Shown here: positions 16,768 through 24,152 of the stretch, in pieces
How the letters are laid out: every line of letters starts with the position of its first letter
Numbering within the stretch: the first letter of the stretch is position 1
Origin: Candidatus Zipacnadia bacterium
Lineage (GTDB): Bacteria; Armatimonadota; Zipacnadia; JALGUG01
Assembly: GCA_029820995.1 (NCBI GenBank)
Contig: JALGUG010000002.1
Location: 1-55,529 of the forward strand
Reading direction: 5' to 3'
DNA: 55,529 bases
The notes under the pieces: model-generated
The model's database searches: none
What the model was told of the DNA's origin: nothing
Seen by the model: only the letters and a program-made list of their open reading frames with translations
Translations under genes and position numbers: made by a program

Positions 16768-16998
16768 GAGCGTCCTCCTGATGTTGCCCCGCGTGGGTCT
16801 GAGGCCCTGCAGTGGGTCTAGACCTGGTTTCATAACCTCAACGACCAACGACATCGCGCCTGAAGGCGCTCGTACAAGTCTATGAAACACCTTGCGGTAG
16901 TTCGCCCCGGACAGCGAATGCCCTTCTTGGTGGGAGCCGATTCGGCTGTCGCGCTCACGGAAGGTCTGCGGCAAGTGTGTCGCAGAGGAGTCGGGGGG

Positions 16999-18573
16999 CT
17001 AGGCCTGAGGGTGAAGCTCGACCGCGCTTTCGTACAGCTCGACCCGTGCGGCCGCGGCGCCGACGCGAACCGAGGACTGAATGATGCTGGAGCCAGTACG
17101 TTTGGTACGCACACGATGAATGGCCGCGACCTGGAAGCCGCAACGTTCAGCAATGCCGGCGAAGAACCGGTCGGTCTTGAACTCGATGCCCTGCAGAATG
17201 TTATTTCCGATGACAACGAAGGCCCTGCCGCCGGGCTTCATCAGGCGCAAGGCTAGACGGCAGAACCTCTCGCAATCGTTGAAGTAGGCAGTTGCGTAGT
17301 TGGCCCAGCCGTGCCCGCCATACACGCCCTTGTCCGGGTTCAGCCGCCGTACTGTCTCGATCAGCTCGGCCAATTCCGGGTAGTCCAGTGCTAACTCGAG
17401 GCGCGGCCCTGCTCGGACGGTCTGCCAGAACTTGCCGAAGCTCTCCTGTTCCAGGGGTTTCAGGTCAGCAGGCCGTCGCACCAGGTCGAGCCAGTACAGG
17501 TGTGGCCTCGTGTTCCTCACGTAATGGTAGTTGTTGAGGTACGGCGGCGAAGTGATGAGAACGTCAACCGTCTTGGGGGCAATTCGTTCAGCGTTGCTGA
17601 GGAATGACAGTGGGTAGATCTCAGCCGCCGGGCGTTCCGGCAGGCGGTCAAGCTCTTCCTGAAGCAGCCTGATGTCCCGAGCAATCTGCGATAACTTGCC
17701 CAGCATTCGGTCGGTCACATCGGCTTCGGTTATGTCTTGTTTGCCGGAGGTGCGCCGGCGGCACAGGCTGGGCTCGTAGGAGTAATTGGAGAAGGAGATC
17801 AAGGTGGCGCCCAGTGCAACCGCCAGGAGGTCACGGATCCATGGGGTGGTCCTTGAGCCGATGAAGTCCTTGACGAACAGGACCTGTCGTTCGATGCTGG
17901 GATGAAAGAAGGGGGAGCGGCTTCGGAAGGCGGCTGGTGGCCTTGACTGGGGCGAAGCGTTGGGATCGGAGACGTGTGCCTCCATGAACTCCGAAAAGGC
18001 GGTGACTTGCTGCCGCAGCAGCGAGAGATCGTAGTCGGCCGCGGACAGCTTGGTTCGGCAAACCAGTGCGGCGTAGGGGTTGATCTCGAAGCCGATGACG
18101 TTATGGCCGCGCCTTAGTCCCTCCACCAATGTCGTGCCCACGCCGGCGAAGGGCTCAAGGACGGTGCACGGCTGGCCGTTGTCGGGTAGGGATTGGAGGA
18201 TATTGGAGACGAAGCTGGCCGAGAACCCGGCGATCCAAGGCACCCACCTGTGAAGGGGTTCGGCCCGGTTCTCAGTGAATGCAGAGTCGCCTAGATCTCT
18301 CGCACTCGCTGAGGAACGCCGGTGCGCGGGCCCGGTCGTGGCTTCCGGCCCATCGTGTTGCTGTGGGTGCGGAGAGTGGTGGCCAGGTGCGTCGGAGGAG
18401 CGAAGCCACTCCTGGAGAGCAGCCCTGAGGAACCGCCACTCTCGCCCGACTTTGCGGCACGGGACCCGTCCCTGGCGGGCCATTTGGCCCAGAGTCCTCT
18501 CGCTCACTCGGACCAGTTTCGCCGCCTCCCGCAAGGTTAGGACCTCGGGTTCGCCTGCTTCGAATAGCCGCAT
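16999..18573 (-). CDS. HTH-fused site-specific DNA methyltransferase (TSPPY type)
   Basis: A 524-residue protein with two parts. Residues 10-58 (TLREAAKLVRVSERTLGQMA...KVGREWRFLRAALQEWL) are an excisionase/MerR-like winged helix-turn-helix. After a His/Pro/Ser-rich linker of about 40 residues comes an amino-methyltransferase. It has motif I EPFAGVGTTLVEG at 140-152 with its GFEINPYAA acceptor loop, then motif IV TSPPYLNNYHY at 341-351. The order (SAM motif first, long gap, then catalytic) suits an alpha-like N4-cytosine or N6-adenine enzyme, with the 190-residue gap as target domain. I chose the ATG at 18573 (GAGG ten bases before); the frame to 18624 runs across the promoter. No restriction gene adjoins it. 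It is 17% longer than the second TSPPY protein because of the HTH. Confidence 0.85.
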   Translation of the reverse strand: MRLFEAGEPEVLTLREAAKLVRVSERTLGQMARQGRVPCRKVGREWRFLRAALQEWLRSSDAPGHHSPHPQQHDGPEATTGPAHRRSSASARDLGDSAFTENRAEPLHRWVPWIAGFSASFVSNILQSLPDNGQPCTVLEPFAGVGTTLVEGLRRGHNVIGFEINPYAALVCRTKLSAADYDLSLLRQQVTAFSEFMEAHVSDPNASPQSRPPAAFRSRSPFFHPSIERQVLFVKDFIGSRTTPWIRDLLAVALGATLISFSNYSYEPSLCRRRTSGKQDITEADVTDRMLGKLSQIARDIRLLQEELDRLPERPAAEIYPLSFLSNAERIAPKTVDVLITSPPYLNNYHYVRNTRPHLYWLDLVRRPADLKPLEQESFGKFWQTVRAGPRLELALDYPELAELIETVRRLNPDKGVYGGHGWANYATAYFNDCERFCRLALRLMKPGGRAFVVIGNNILQGIEFKTDRFFAGIAERCGFQVAAIHRVRTKRTGSSIIQSSVRVGAAAARVELYESAVELHPQA

Positions 18574-18614
18574 AGTAGCATGTCCTCTGGTATCTTCCAA
18601 TATCTTCACATAAT

Positions 18615-18643
18615 AGGATAACATAACGGCAGTAGGATGTCAA
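18615..18643 (-). promoter_or_regulatory. Promoter of the HTH-methyltransferase gene
   Basis: On the minus strand, TTGACA (plus positions 18638-18643) and TATCCT (18615-18620) are spaced by 17 bases, and a TG stands just before the -10. The predicted start falls near 18608, about 35 bases before the ATG. Confidence 0.65.
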
Positions 18644-18750
18644 TCATTTGTTCGACTGGCGGCAGACAGAGGGTGGGCTTGCTCCCACATGGCTGATCAA
18701 GGTGCAGAGCGGGACTCAGAGACTGGATGGGATTGCCCCGAGGCCGGCGA

Positions 18751-18789
18751 GAAAAGAGCAGAGGGCCGCCTGAGTAGAGAGGCGGCCCT
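18751..18789 (-). terminator. Rho-independent terminator after the glutamate-synthase-like gene
   Basis: AGGGCCGCCT and its exact complement (18762-18771 / 18780-18789) form a ten-pair stem with an eight-base loop. On the minus strand the stem is followed by CTGCTCTTTTCTC, a T-rich tail. It begins 24 bases after the stop at 18813. Confidence 0.75.
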
Positions 18790-18812
18790 GGGGAAAGAGG
18801 TGGTAAGGGGGG

Positions 18813-20417
18813 CTAGAACTCCAAGATTCGCTCGAACAGGTCGCGCTGGGCATCCTCGATGAGTGGAATGCCGGTCACTTTTGCGGCTCGTGGCGTGAGA
18901 CTGGCGATATCGCGGCGGCTGATGAGTTCCAGGCTGAACTTGCGGCAACCCGCCATGAGCTGTCGGAGTCCGACGCCCAGACGGTCCACGAAATAGGTGT
19001 ACACGCCGACAGCCGGCCATGGGATGTCGTGGCCGACTGCGTCGTTGTACTCCGCCTTGAGTTGCGGAGTTGTGACGAACCATCGCTCGGGCTGTTCGCC
19101 GTATTCGTGAGCGAAGATCTTGGGCACTCCACCATTGGAGGCGAGCTGGCAGAAGTAGCTGGCTTTCATGGCGGCGGTCAGCGGCGCCCGGGCCATACCG
19201 ATAGCCTTAATGTACGGGCCGTTGCCGTCGCCGAGATTGGACATGGCAATGGCCTTGAACATCTGGGTCTCGTTGGTAAAGCCGCCAGCGAAGCAAATGT
19301 CGGGGATGTACTTGCCGCGTTGGCGCAGGATCCGAATGCCATCCAGCACCTGGGCCAGTAGAACGACGGTGGGCGTGGAGCACTCGTTCATCATGGGGAC
19401 GGGGCTCATGCCGGTGCCGCCGCCGGAGCCGTCAAAGGTGAGCAGGTCAATCTCGGCTAGGGAGGCGCACTTGAGGGTGAAGGCGACGACGGCCGGATTG
19501 TAGGCACCGGTCTTGAGGAATACCTTCTGGGCGCCCTGCTCGCGAAGCCAGTGGATGTCGTCCACGAAGGACTTTTCTTCGGGCATTCCGACGCGGCTGT
19601 GGCGCTCGAAGGTTTTGAAGATGCCATCGCGGAAGGCCTCTTGGACCGCGGGGTCTTCCGGATCGGGCAGCACGATGTAACCGCGCTGCTTGAGCATCAG
19701 GGCTTTCTCAAGGTCGTCAATACGCACCTCGCCGCCGATGGCCTTGGCGCCCTGGCCCCATTTGCGCTCGATGACGTTGACGCCCAGGCTCTTGAGGACG
19801 TACAGGTCTACACCGGTGCGCTGGTCCTCCACGTTCGTCTGCACCACAATGTCGCCGTGCCGGCCGTCCCAGTACTTGCGGTAGGTGTGCACCCGGTACT
19901 CCATGTCCGGGCACGATTCGACCATGCCGGCGGCATCGTATTTCGTTCCAGGGTCCATGCCGCAAACGTTCTCGCCGATGGTCTCGATAACGCCGGCCAG
20001 GGCAGCGCCAACGGAGAGCGCATCCCAGTTGTTCTTGGCGACATCAGTCGAGCCGAGTCCGGGGATTACGAGAGGGAGCTTGAGCGGTACGCCGCCGGCA
20101 GCAGAGGAGATGTCAACTCGGGGAAAGATGGCCTGGTCGGGGTCGGCCGGGATACCCTCGGCGCCGAGGGCTTCGACCATGATTTGGAGGTCCCCCCAGC
20201 CGATGCCGAAGTCCTTGTTGGCCGAGGCCGTAGAGCGCCCGAAATAGTCCGAGTCCGGGTACAGGACCTCGCGGCCCCGGAAGGCGGACTTGGAGATTTC
20301 GCAGAGCACGTTGCATTCCCGGATGCACAGGGGACACATGCCGCTCATCGGCAGGACGTCGCGCACTCGGGTGTGGGTGCCACTCGTGCTTCGGGCGTTC
20401 TCGATGGAAGTGGTCAT
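18813..20417 (-). CDS. Archaeal-type glutamate-synthase-like FMN protein (GltB2 domain)
   Basis: A 534-residue protein built on the FMN-binding (alpha/beta barrel) domain of glutamate synthase. FDGSGGGTGMSP (about residues 320-331) is the phosphate/FMN loop, with KWGQGAKA and KTGAYNP in place. It lacks the glutaminase and Fe-S GltD parts, like the standalone archaeal proteins. The N-terminus has four cysteines, Cys28-x2-Cys31-x3-Cys35-x3-Cys39, which could bind metal or a cluster. It may transfer ammonia to 2-oxoglutarate, or oxidise a related amino donor; the reaction is not proven for such forms. No signal peptide; cytoplasmic. The divergent NrpR gene and the inverted repeats at both start sites indicate nitrogen control. 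The ATG at 20417 has AGGTGA nine bases upstream. An intrinsic terminator follows. Confidence 0.85.
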   Translation of the reverse strand: MTTSIENARSTSGTHTRVRDVLPMSGMCPLCIRECNVLCEISKSAFRGREVLYPDSDYFGRSTASANKDFGIGWGDLQIMVEALGAEGIPADPDQAIFPRVDISSAAGGVPLKLPLVIPGLGSTDVAKNNWDALSVGAALAGVIETIGENVCGMDPGTKYDAAGMVESCPDMEYRVHTYRKYWDGRHGDIVVQTNVEDQRTGVDLYVLKSLGVNVIERKWGQGAKAIGGEVRIDDLEKALMLKQRGYIVLPDPEDPAVQEAFRDGIFKTFERHSRVGMPEEKSFVDDIHWLREQGAQKVFLKTGAYNPAVVAFTLKCASLAEIDLLTFDGSGGGTGMSPVPMMNECSTPTVVLLAQVLDGIRILRQRGKYIPDICFAGGFTNETQMFKAIAMSNLGDGNGPYIKAIGMARAPLTAAMKASYFCQLASNGGVPKIFAHEYGEQPERWFVTTPQLKAEYNDAVGHDIPWPAVGVYTYFVDRLGVGLRQLMAGCRKFSLELISRRDIASLTPRAAKVTGIPLIEDAQRDLFERILEF

Positions 20418-20503
20418 GGCTTACTCACCTGTGGTTGCCTCGGGCGGGCTGTAAGGCTCCTGGGTGGGAGCCGGTCTGCGTGTGCCGGGTCGGATTTGCC
20501 GTA

Positions 20504-20527
20504 ATGCCGCGGAACATTTTCCGGCAT
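20504..20527. promoter_or_regulatory. Candidate NrpR operator at the glutamate-synthase-like start site
   Basis: An interrupted dyad: ATGCCG, one base, GGAA, CATT, TTCC, then GGCAT. The GGAA-N4-TTCC core lies inside ATGCCG/CGGCAT arms. Known methanogen NrpR sites also use GGAA/TTCC half-sites but with a six-base gap. It lies 10 to 33 bases downstream of the predicted leftward -10, so binding would block initiation. GGCATGCC at 20529-20536 is a second small palindrome between them. Confidence 0.5.
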
Positions 20528-20536
20528 CGGCATGCC

Positions 20537-20566
20537 TAAATATCACATTCTCGATTCTGCCGTCAA
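20537..20566 (-). promoter_or_regulatory. Promoter of the glutamate-synthase-like gene
   Basis: On the minus strand, TTGACG (20561-20566) and TATTTA (20537-20542) are 18 bases apart. The -35 is near consensus and the -10 weak. The start would fall near 20530, next to the GGCATGCC palindrome and the GGAA/TTCC dyad, leaving a leader of about 110 bases. Confidence 0.45.
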
Positions 20567-20597
20567 GATGCCGAAACAGAGCCCAGCGCAAGCCTTG

Positions 20598-20613
20598 CGG
20601 CAACGGATTGCCG
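20598..20613. repeat. Inverted repeat in the divergent control region
   Basis: CGGCAA, CGGA, TTGCCG: six-base arms with a four-base spacer. It lies between the two promoters, upstream of both -35 boxes, and shares the GCAA/TTGC type of half-site and the spacing of the other dyads here. It could be an auxiliary operator, or chance in G+C-rich DNA. Confidence 0.35.
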
Positions 20614-20651
20614 TCGCAATCGGGGACAAGCGCCAAATAAGCGGCATACTG

Positions 20652-20679
20652 TTGCTGTACCAGTCAACCATGCTATAAT
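20652..20679 (+). promoter_or_regulatory. Promoter of the nrpR-like gene
   Basis: TTGCTG (20652-20657) and a perfect TATAAT (20674-20679) stand 16 bases apart; TGC just before the -10 makes it an extended -10. The start is expected near 20686, about 80 bases before the GTG codon. Confidence 0.7.
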
Positions 20680-20695
20680 AGGCAAGACTGCCTAT
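20678..20695. promoter_or_regulatory. Inverted repeat overlapping the nrpR-like start site (autoregulatory operator candidate)
   Basis: ATAGGCA, AGAC, TGCCTAT: a perfect seven-base inverted repeat with a four-base spacer. It overlaps the end of the -10 hexamer and the expected start point. The four-base spacer is shared with the dyad at 20504-20527, but the half-sites differ (GGCA/TGCC against GGAA/TTCC). Repression by the encoded regulator is an inference. Confidence 0.5.
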
Positions 20696-20765
20696 ATGGA
20701 CGCAACAGTGGACCTTGGCAGCGGCAGTGATTGCCGATGAGGGAGTGTCCAAAGGAGGGGTAACT

Positions 20766-21767
20766 GTGGACTTTCAGACCGAGAGAAAAATCGCGGCGAT
20801 TCTGCAGATTCTGCACGAGTCGCAGCAACCGCTGGGGGCGACGAAGATCGCGGGCAAGCTGCCGCTGTTCGGGATCAACTGGAGCCAACGCACGGTGCGC
20901 CATTATCTGGCGGAGATGGATCGGCGTGGTCTGACGATCAACCTGGGGCGGCGCGGACGGCAGCTCACCTCGCAGGGGGAGCAGGAGTTGCGCCGGGGTC
21001 TTGTGATTGACAAGGTGGGGTTCGTGGCCGCCAAGGTGGACGCGCTGGCGTACCGCATGACGTTCAGTCTGCGGCGCGGCGAGGGGGACATCATCTTGAA
21101 TTTGTCTACGGTAGCGAGCAGGGATCTGCCGGGCGCTGTGGAGCTGATGCTGGCGGCATACGAGGCGGGGCTGAGCATGGGGCAGAATGTGGTGATCAGG
21201 CGCGAGGGCGAGATGCTAGGGGATTTCCGGGTGCCGGAGGGTCGGACGGCGATCGGGACCGTGTGCAGCGTGATGATCAACGGCGTGTTCCTGGCGCACG
21301 GGATCGCGACAGTGTCGCGGTTCGGCGGTTTGCTGGAGCTCCAGGATGGCAAGCCTCGGCGCTTCACGGAGATTATTCACTACGAGGGCACGACGCTGGA
21401 TCCGCTGGAGGTTTTCATCAAGGGACGGATGACGAGTGTGGGCGAAGCGGCGCGGACGGGCAACGGAGTAATCGGAGCGAGCTTTCGAGAGGTTCCGGCG
21501 GCGGCGACGGAGGAGGTCGAGCGGATTGCGCGACGGCTGGATCGGCTAGGGTTGGGGGGGATCATTTTGCTGGGCCGTCCGAATCAGCCGCTGTTGGGGA
21601 TCCCGGTGTTGCAGGGTCGGACGGGTCTCATTGTTGTCGGGGGTTTGAATCCGCTCGGCGCAGTCGAAGAACAGGGCATCGAGACGGAGAACATGGCCAT
21701 GGGCACACTCTTCCCGTTCGAACATCTCCACCACTACGACAGCCTTCGCGCACTCGGTCCGCCCTGA
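20766..21767 (+). CDS. nrpR: NrpR-like nitrogen regulator (winged helix + NrpR domain)
   Basis: A 333-residue protein. Residues 5-75 form a winged helix (RKIAAILQILHESQQPLGATKIAG, then QRTVRHYLAEMDRRG), and the rest is one NrpR (DUF128) domain. This includes FVAAKVDALAYRM, LSTVASRDLPGA, TVCSVMINGVFLAHGI, FGGLLEL and GGLNPLGAVEEQGIETEN. NrpR of methanogens represses nitrogen-fixation and glutamine-synthetase genes and is released by 2-oxoglutarate. Bacterial homologs exist but are little studied. The form here has one HTH and a single NrpR domain, so it should act as a dimer or tetramer. The GTG start at 20766 has AAGGAGG eight bases upstream; the ATG at 20715 has none. It is divergent from the glutamate-synthase-like gene, the likely target. 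The symbol is by homology only. Confidence 0.85.
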   Translation: MDFQTERKIAAILQILHESQQPLGATKIAGKLPLFGINWSQRTVRHYLAEMDRRGLTINLGRRGRQLTSQGEQELRRGLVIDKVGFVAAKVDALAYRMTFSLRRGEGDIILNLSTVASRDLPGAVELMLAAYEAGLSMGQNVVIRREGEMLGDFRVPEGRTAIGTVCSVMINGVFLAHGIATVSRFGGLLELQDGKPRRFTEIIHYEGTTLDPLEVFIKGRMTSVGEAARTGNGVIGASFREVPAAATEEVERIARRLDRLGLGGIILLGRPNQPLLGIPVLQGRTGLIVVGGLNPLGAVEEQGIETENMAMGTLFPFEHLHHYDSLRALGPP

Positions 21768-21873
21768 GCGGGCTGGACACTTGCGACCGCTGCGTGGTCG
21801 CTGGATATTCAGTACACCGAACGGATCACCGCTGTGGGTGCGTGAGGCTGAGGAAGGAGGTCCGGCTGCGACG

Positions 21874-22428
21874 CTAAGGCTTGACGGGCCAGTACTGTGG
21901 AAAGTGGTCCTCCAAGACCTTGATCACTGACCAGATGCGGGGGTCTACGAATTCGCCGGTTTGCACGCGGCGATAGAGGTCTCGGGACAACGCTTGCGCC
22001 GGAAACAGGTGGACCTCTAGGGGATGGGCTTCGTCGCCGCCGGAGCGACCGACGAAGCGCAGGCCGGTGGCGAGGACGCAGTCGAGGAACAGACTAGAGG
22101 CAGCGGCGTTGGCAGGGACGCTGAAGAGTGGCACGATCCGCTGCGCCTGGTAGCCGGCTTCCTCCACTAGCTCACGGCGGGCGGCGGCCTCCAGGTTCTC
22201 ATCTGGGACATCGAGCAGGCCGGCCGGGAGCTCCCAGACGGGCGCCCGGACCGCGGGTCGAACTTGGCGGACGAGCGGGACCTGGCCGTCGGGAGTGAGG
22301 CCAAAGATGACAACGGCTCGCTCGCAGTTGGTGCGGCGCACGTACTCCCAATCGCTCCCCTCCGGCGTTCGCACCGATACCATCTCGAGAAAACGGCCAG
22401 TGTAGTGCACTGTCACATCTTGGGGCAT
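21874..22428 (-). CDS. Nudix hydrolase, ADP-ribose pyrophosphatase-like
   Basis: A 184-residue protein with a Nudix box, ARRELVEEAGY, preceded by ELPAGLLDVPDENLEA (about residues 85-110), and the metal-binding Glu pair in RELVEEAG. The Gly-to-Glu spacing has one residue more than the classic box, as in some ADP-ribose pyrophosphatases. The LPAGLLD motif is also typical of that group, which cleaves ADP-ribose or related nucleotide sugars to limit free ADP-ribose. The ATG at 22428 has GGAG eight bases upstream. It lies 65 bases after the aldehyde dehydrogenase gene on the same strand, and may be cotranscribed. Alternative substrates such as other NDP-sugars are possible. Confidence 0.85.
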   Translation of the reverse strand: MPQDVTVHYTGRFLEMVSVRTPEGSDWEYVRRTNCERAVVIFGLTPDGQVPLVRQVRPAVRAPVWELPAGLLDVPDENLEAAARRELVEEAGYQAQRIVPLFSVPANAAASSLFLDCVLATGLRFVGRSGGDEAHPLEVHLFPAQALSRDLYRRVQTGEFVDPRIWSVIKVLEDHFPQYWPVKP

Positions 22429-22493
22429 CGAGACACTCCGGGTTGGCGATGATAAGCCGAAGGGCTGCGAGAGGCGCGAGCTGGGCGGTCCAC

Positions 22494-23939
22494 TCACAGG
22501 CCGACCGAGATGTACTTGGTCTCCAGGTACGGCTCGACGCCTTCGAGACCGCCTTCGCGTCCGCCGAGGCCCGATTCCTTCATGCCGCCGAAGGGCGCCT
22601 CGGCGCTGGCAGGGACCATGTCGTTTAGGCCAATGATGCCGAACTCCAACTCTTCGGCGACGTGGATGGCCGTACTGAGGTCTTTGGTCATGACGTAGGC
22701 GGCAAGACCGTACGTTGTGGCGTTGGCGAGACGGATTGCCTCCTCGGTGTCACGGAAGGTCATGATGGGCAGGATCGGCGAGAAGGTCTCTTCACAGGTT
22801 AGTCGTGCAGTCGGAGGGATCTCGACCAGGACGGTGGGCTGGAAGAAGAAGCCCTGTTCCAGGCCCGGCACGACCGCGCGTTCCCCGCCGCAGAGGAGCC
22901 GCGCGCCCTTCGAGATGGCGTCTTGCACGAAGGTCTCCGCGCGCTTGACGCCCTCCTCGTCGAAAAGAGGGCCGATGTCGGTGCCCTCGTCCAGTCCGTT
23001 GCCCAGTTTCATGCTCCGGGCGCGCCCGACGCAGGCCTCGGTGTATTCTTGGGCGATGCTCTCGTGGGCATAGAACCGTGCCGGCGAGATGCAGACCTGG
23101 CCGTTGTTGCGGAACTTGCCCAGCGCGCTCAGGCGAGCGGCTTCTCGCGGATCTATGTCGGGGAAGATCAGGACCGGAGCGCTGCCCCCGAGTTCGAGGG
23201 ACAGCTTCTTGAGCTGCTGGGCAGACTGCCGCACCAGCTCCTTGCCCACGGCGGTGGAGCCGGTAAAGCTAACCTTGCGGACCCGTGCATCCTGCATGAA
23301 CGTGCCGCCGATCTCGGTCGCCGGCCCAGTGACGAAGTTGACGATGCCGGGAGGCAGACCAGCGTCGGCGAGGCAGCCGATGAGCTCGGCCGCGGCGAGA
23401 CAGGACTGCGTGGGGGGGCGGACCACGACAGTGCAGCCCGCGGCCAGGGCCGGAGCGATCTTGCGGCTGGCCAGCAAGACGGGGAAGTTCCAGGGGAAGA
23501 TGACGGCGCAGACGCCCACGGGATGCCGCAGGACCCAACGGCGGACGCCCTGCTTGGGGGGCGGCACCCAGCGACCGTAGATGCGCTTGGCCTGTTCGGC
23601 ATACCACTCGTACTGAGCGGCCGCGCCGAGGATCTCGCCCTTGGACTCGGCCAAAGTCTTGCCCACTTCCATGGTGAGCAGCCGCGCCATGTCGTCGGCG
23701 CGGTCGCGGATGAGCTGGGCAGCGTTCAGCAGCACGGCGGCGCGCTCGTATGCCGTGCGATGCCGCCAGTCGTTGAAGGCCACCTGAGCGGCTTCGATGG
23801 CCCGGAGGGTCTCGGCGGCTGTGCCATAGGGAACCTGTTCGATGATCTCAGCCGTGGCCGGATTGATGATACCCACGGTGCGGCCATCGTCGGCCGCGCA
23901 CCATTCGCCGTTGATGTACATGGCATGAGGGTGGGACAT
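22494..23939 (-). CDS. NAD(P)-dependent aldehyde dehydrogenase (succinate-semialdehyde type)
   Basis: A 481-residue ALDH-superfamily enzyme of normal length. It has the FPWNFPVLL motif, the Glu in LELGGSAP, the catalytic Cys in NNGQVCISPAR, and the C-terminal AEAPFGGMKESGLG...GLEGVEPYLETKYIS. Overall it resembles the GabD/SSADH and related lactaldehyde/glycolaldehyde dehydrogenases, which oxidise an aldehyde to an acid in the cytoplasm. In the cofactor region the usual KPSE is VRPPTQS, so the conserved Lys that contacts NAD(P) is Arg here. The ATG at 23939 has GGGAGG nine bases upstream; the 50-residue extension to 24089 is low-complexity and has no family support. The Nudix gene follows on the same strand. 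Confidence 0.9.
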   Translation of the reverse strand: MSHPHAMYINGEWCAADDGRTVGIINPATAEIIEQVPYGTAAETLRAIEAAQVAFNDWRHRTAYERAAVLLNAAQLIRDRADDMARLLTMEVGKTLAESKGEILGAAAQYEWYAEQAKRIYGRWVPPPKQGVRRWVLRHPVGVCAVIFPWNFPVLLASRKIAPALAAGCTVVVRPPTQSCLAAAELIGCLADAGLPPGIVNFVTGPATEIGGTFMQDARVRKVSFTGSTAVGKELVRQSAQQLKKLSLELGGSAPVLIFPDIDPREAARLSALGKFRNNGQVCISPARFYAHESIAQEYTEACVGRARSMKLGNGLDEGTDIGPLFDEEGVKRAETFVQDAISKGARLLCGGERAVVPGLEQGFFFQPTVLVEIPPTARLTCEETFSPILPIMTFRDTEEAIRLANATTYGLAAYVMTKDLSTAIHVAEELEFGIIGLNDMVPASAEAPFGGMKESGLGGREGGLEGVEPYLETKYISVGL

Positions 23940-24152
23940 GATTGGCCTGCCTCCCGAGCAGCCAGCGGATTGAATTGCAGTCTTGGTAGGCTTCGCGGTG
24001 TGGCCGGAGTTTCCTTGGCGAAGAAGCGAGGGATGAGATTGGGAACGCGTTGGGGGCGCGCAGGTGAAGGGCGTGCACACAGGGAACATATTGGAGTACT
24101 GGAAGGACGGTCTGGATGCAAGAGGGTGGTTGGTCTGCCTGACAGCGATCTA

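Noticed and set aside
22923-24152. 410-codon open frame leading into the sigma factor
   Set aside because: It is antisense to the aldehyde dehydrogenase, which has full family motifs. The frame is open because of G+C-rich codon use, not because it is coding.
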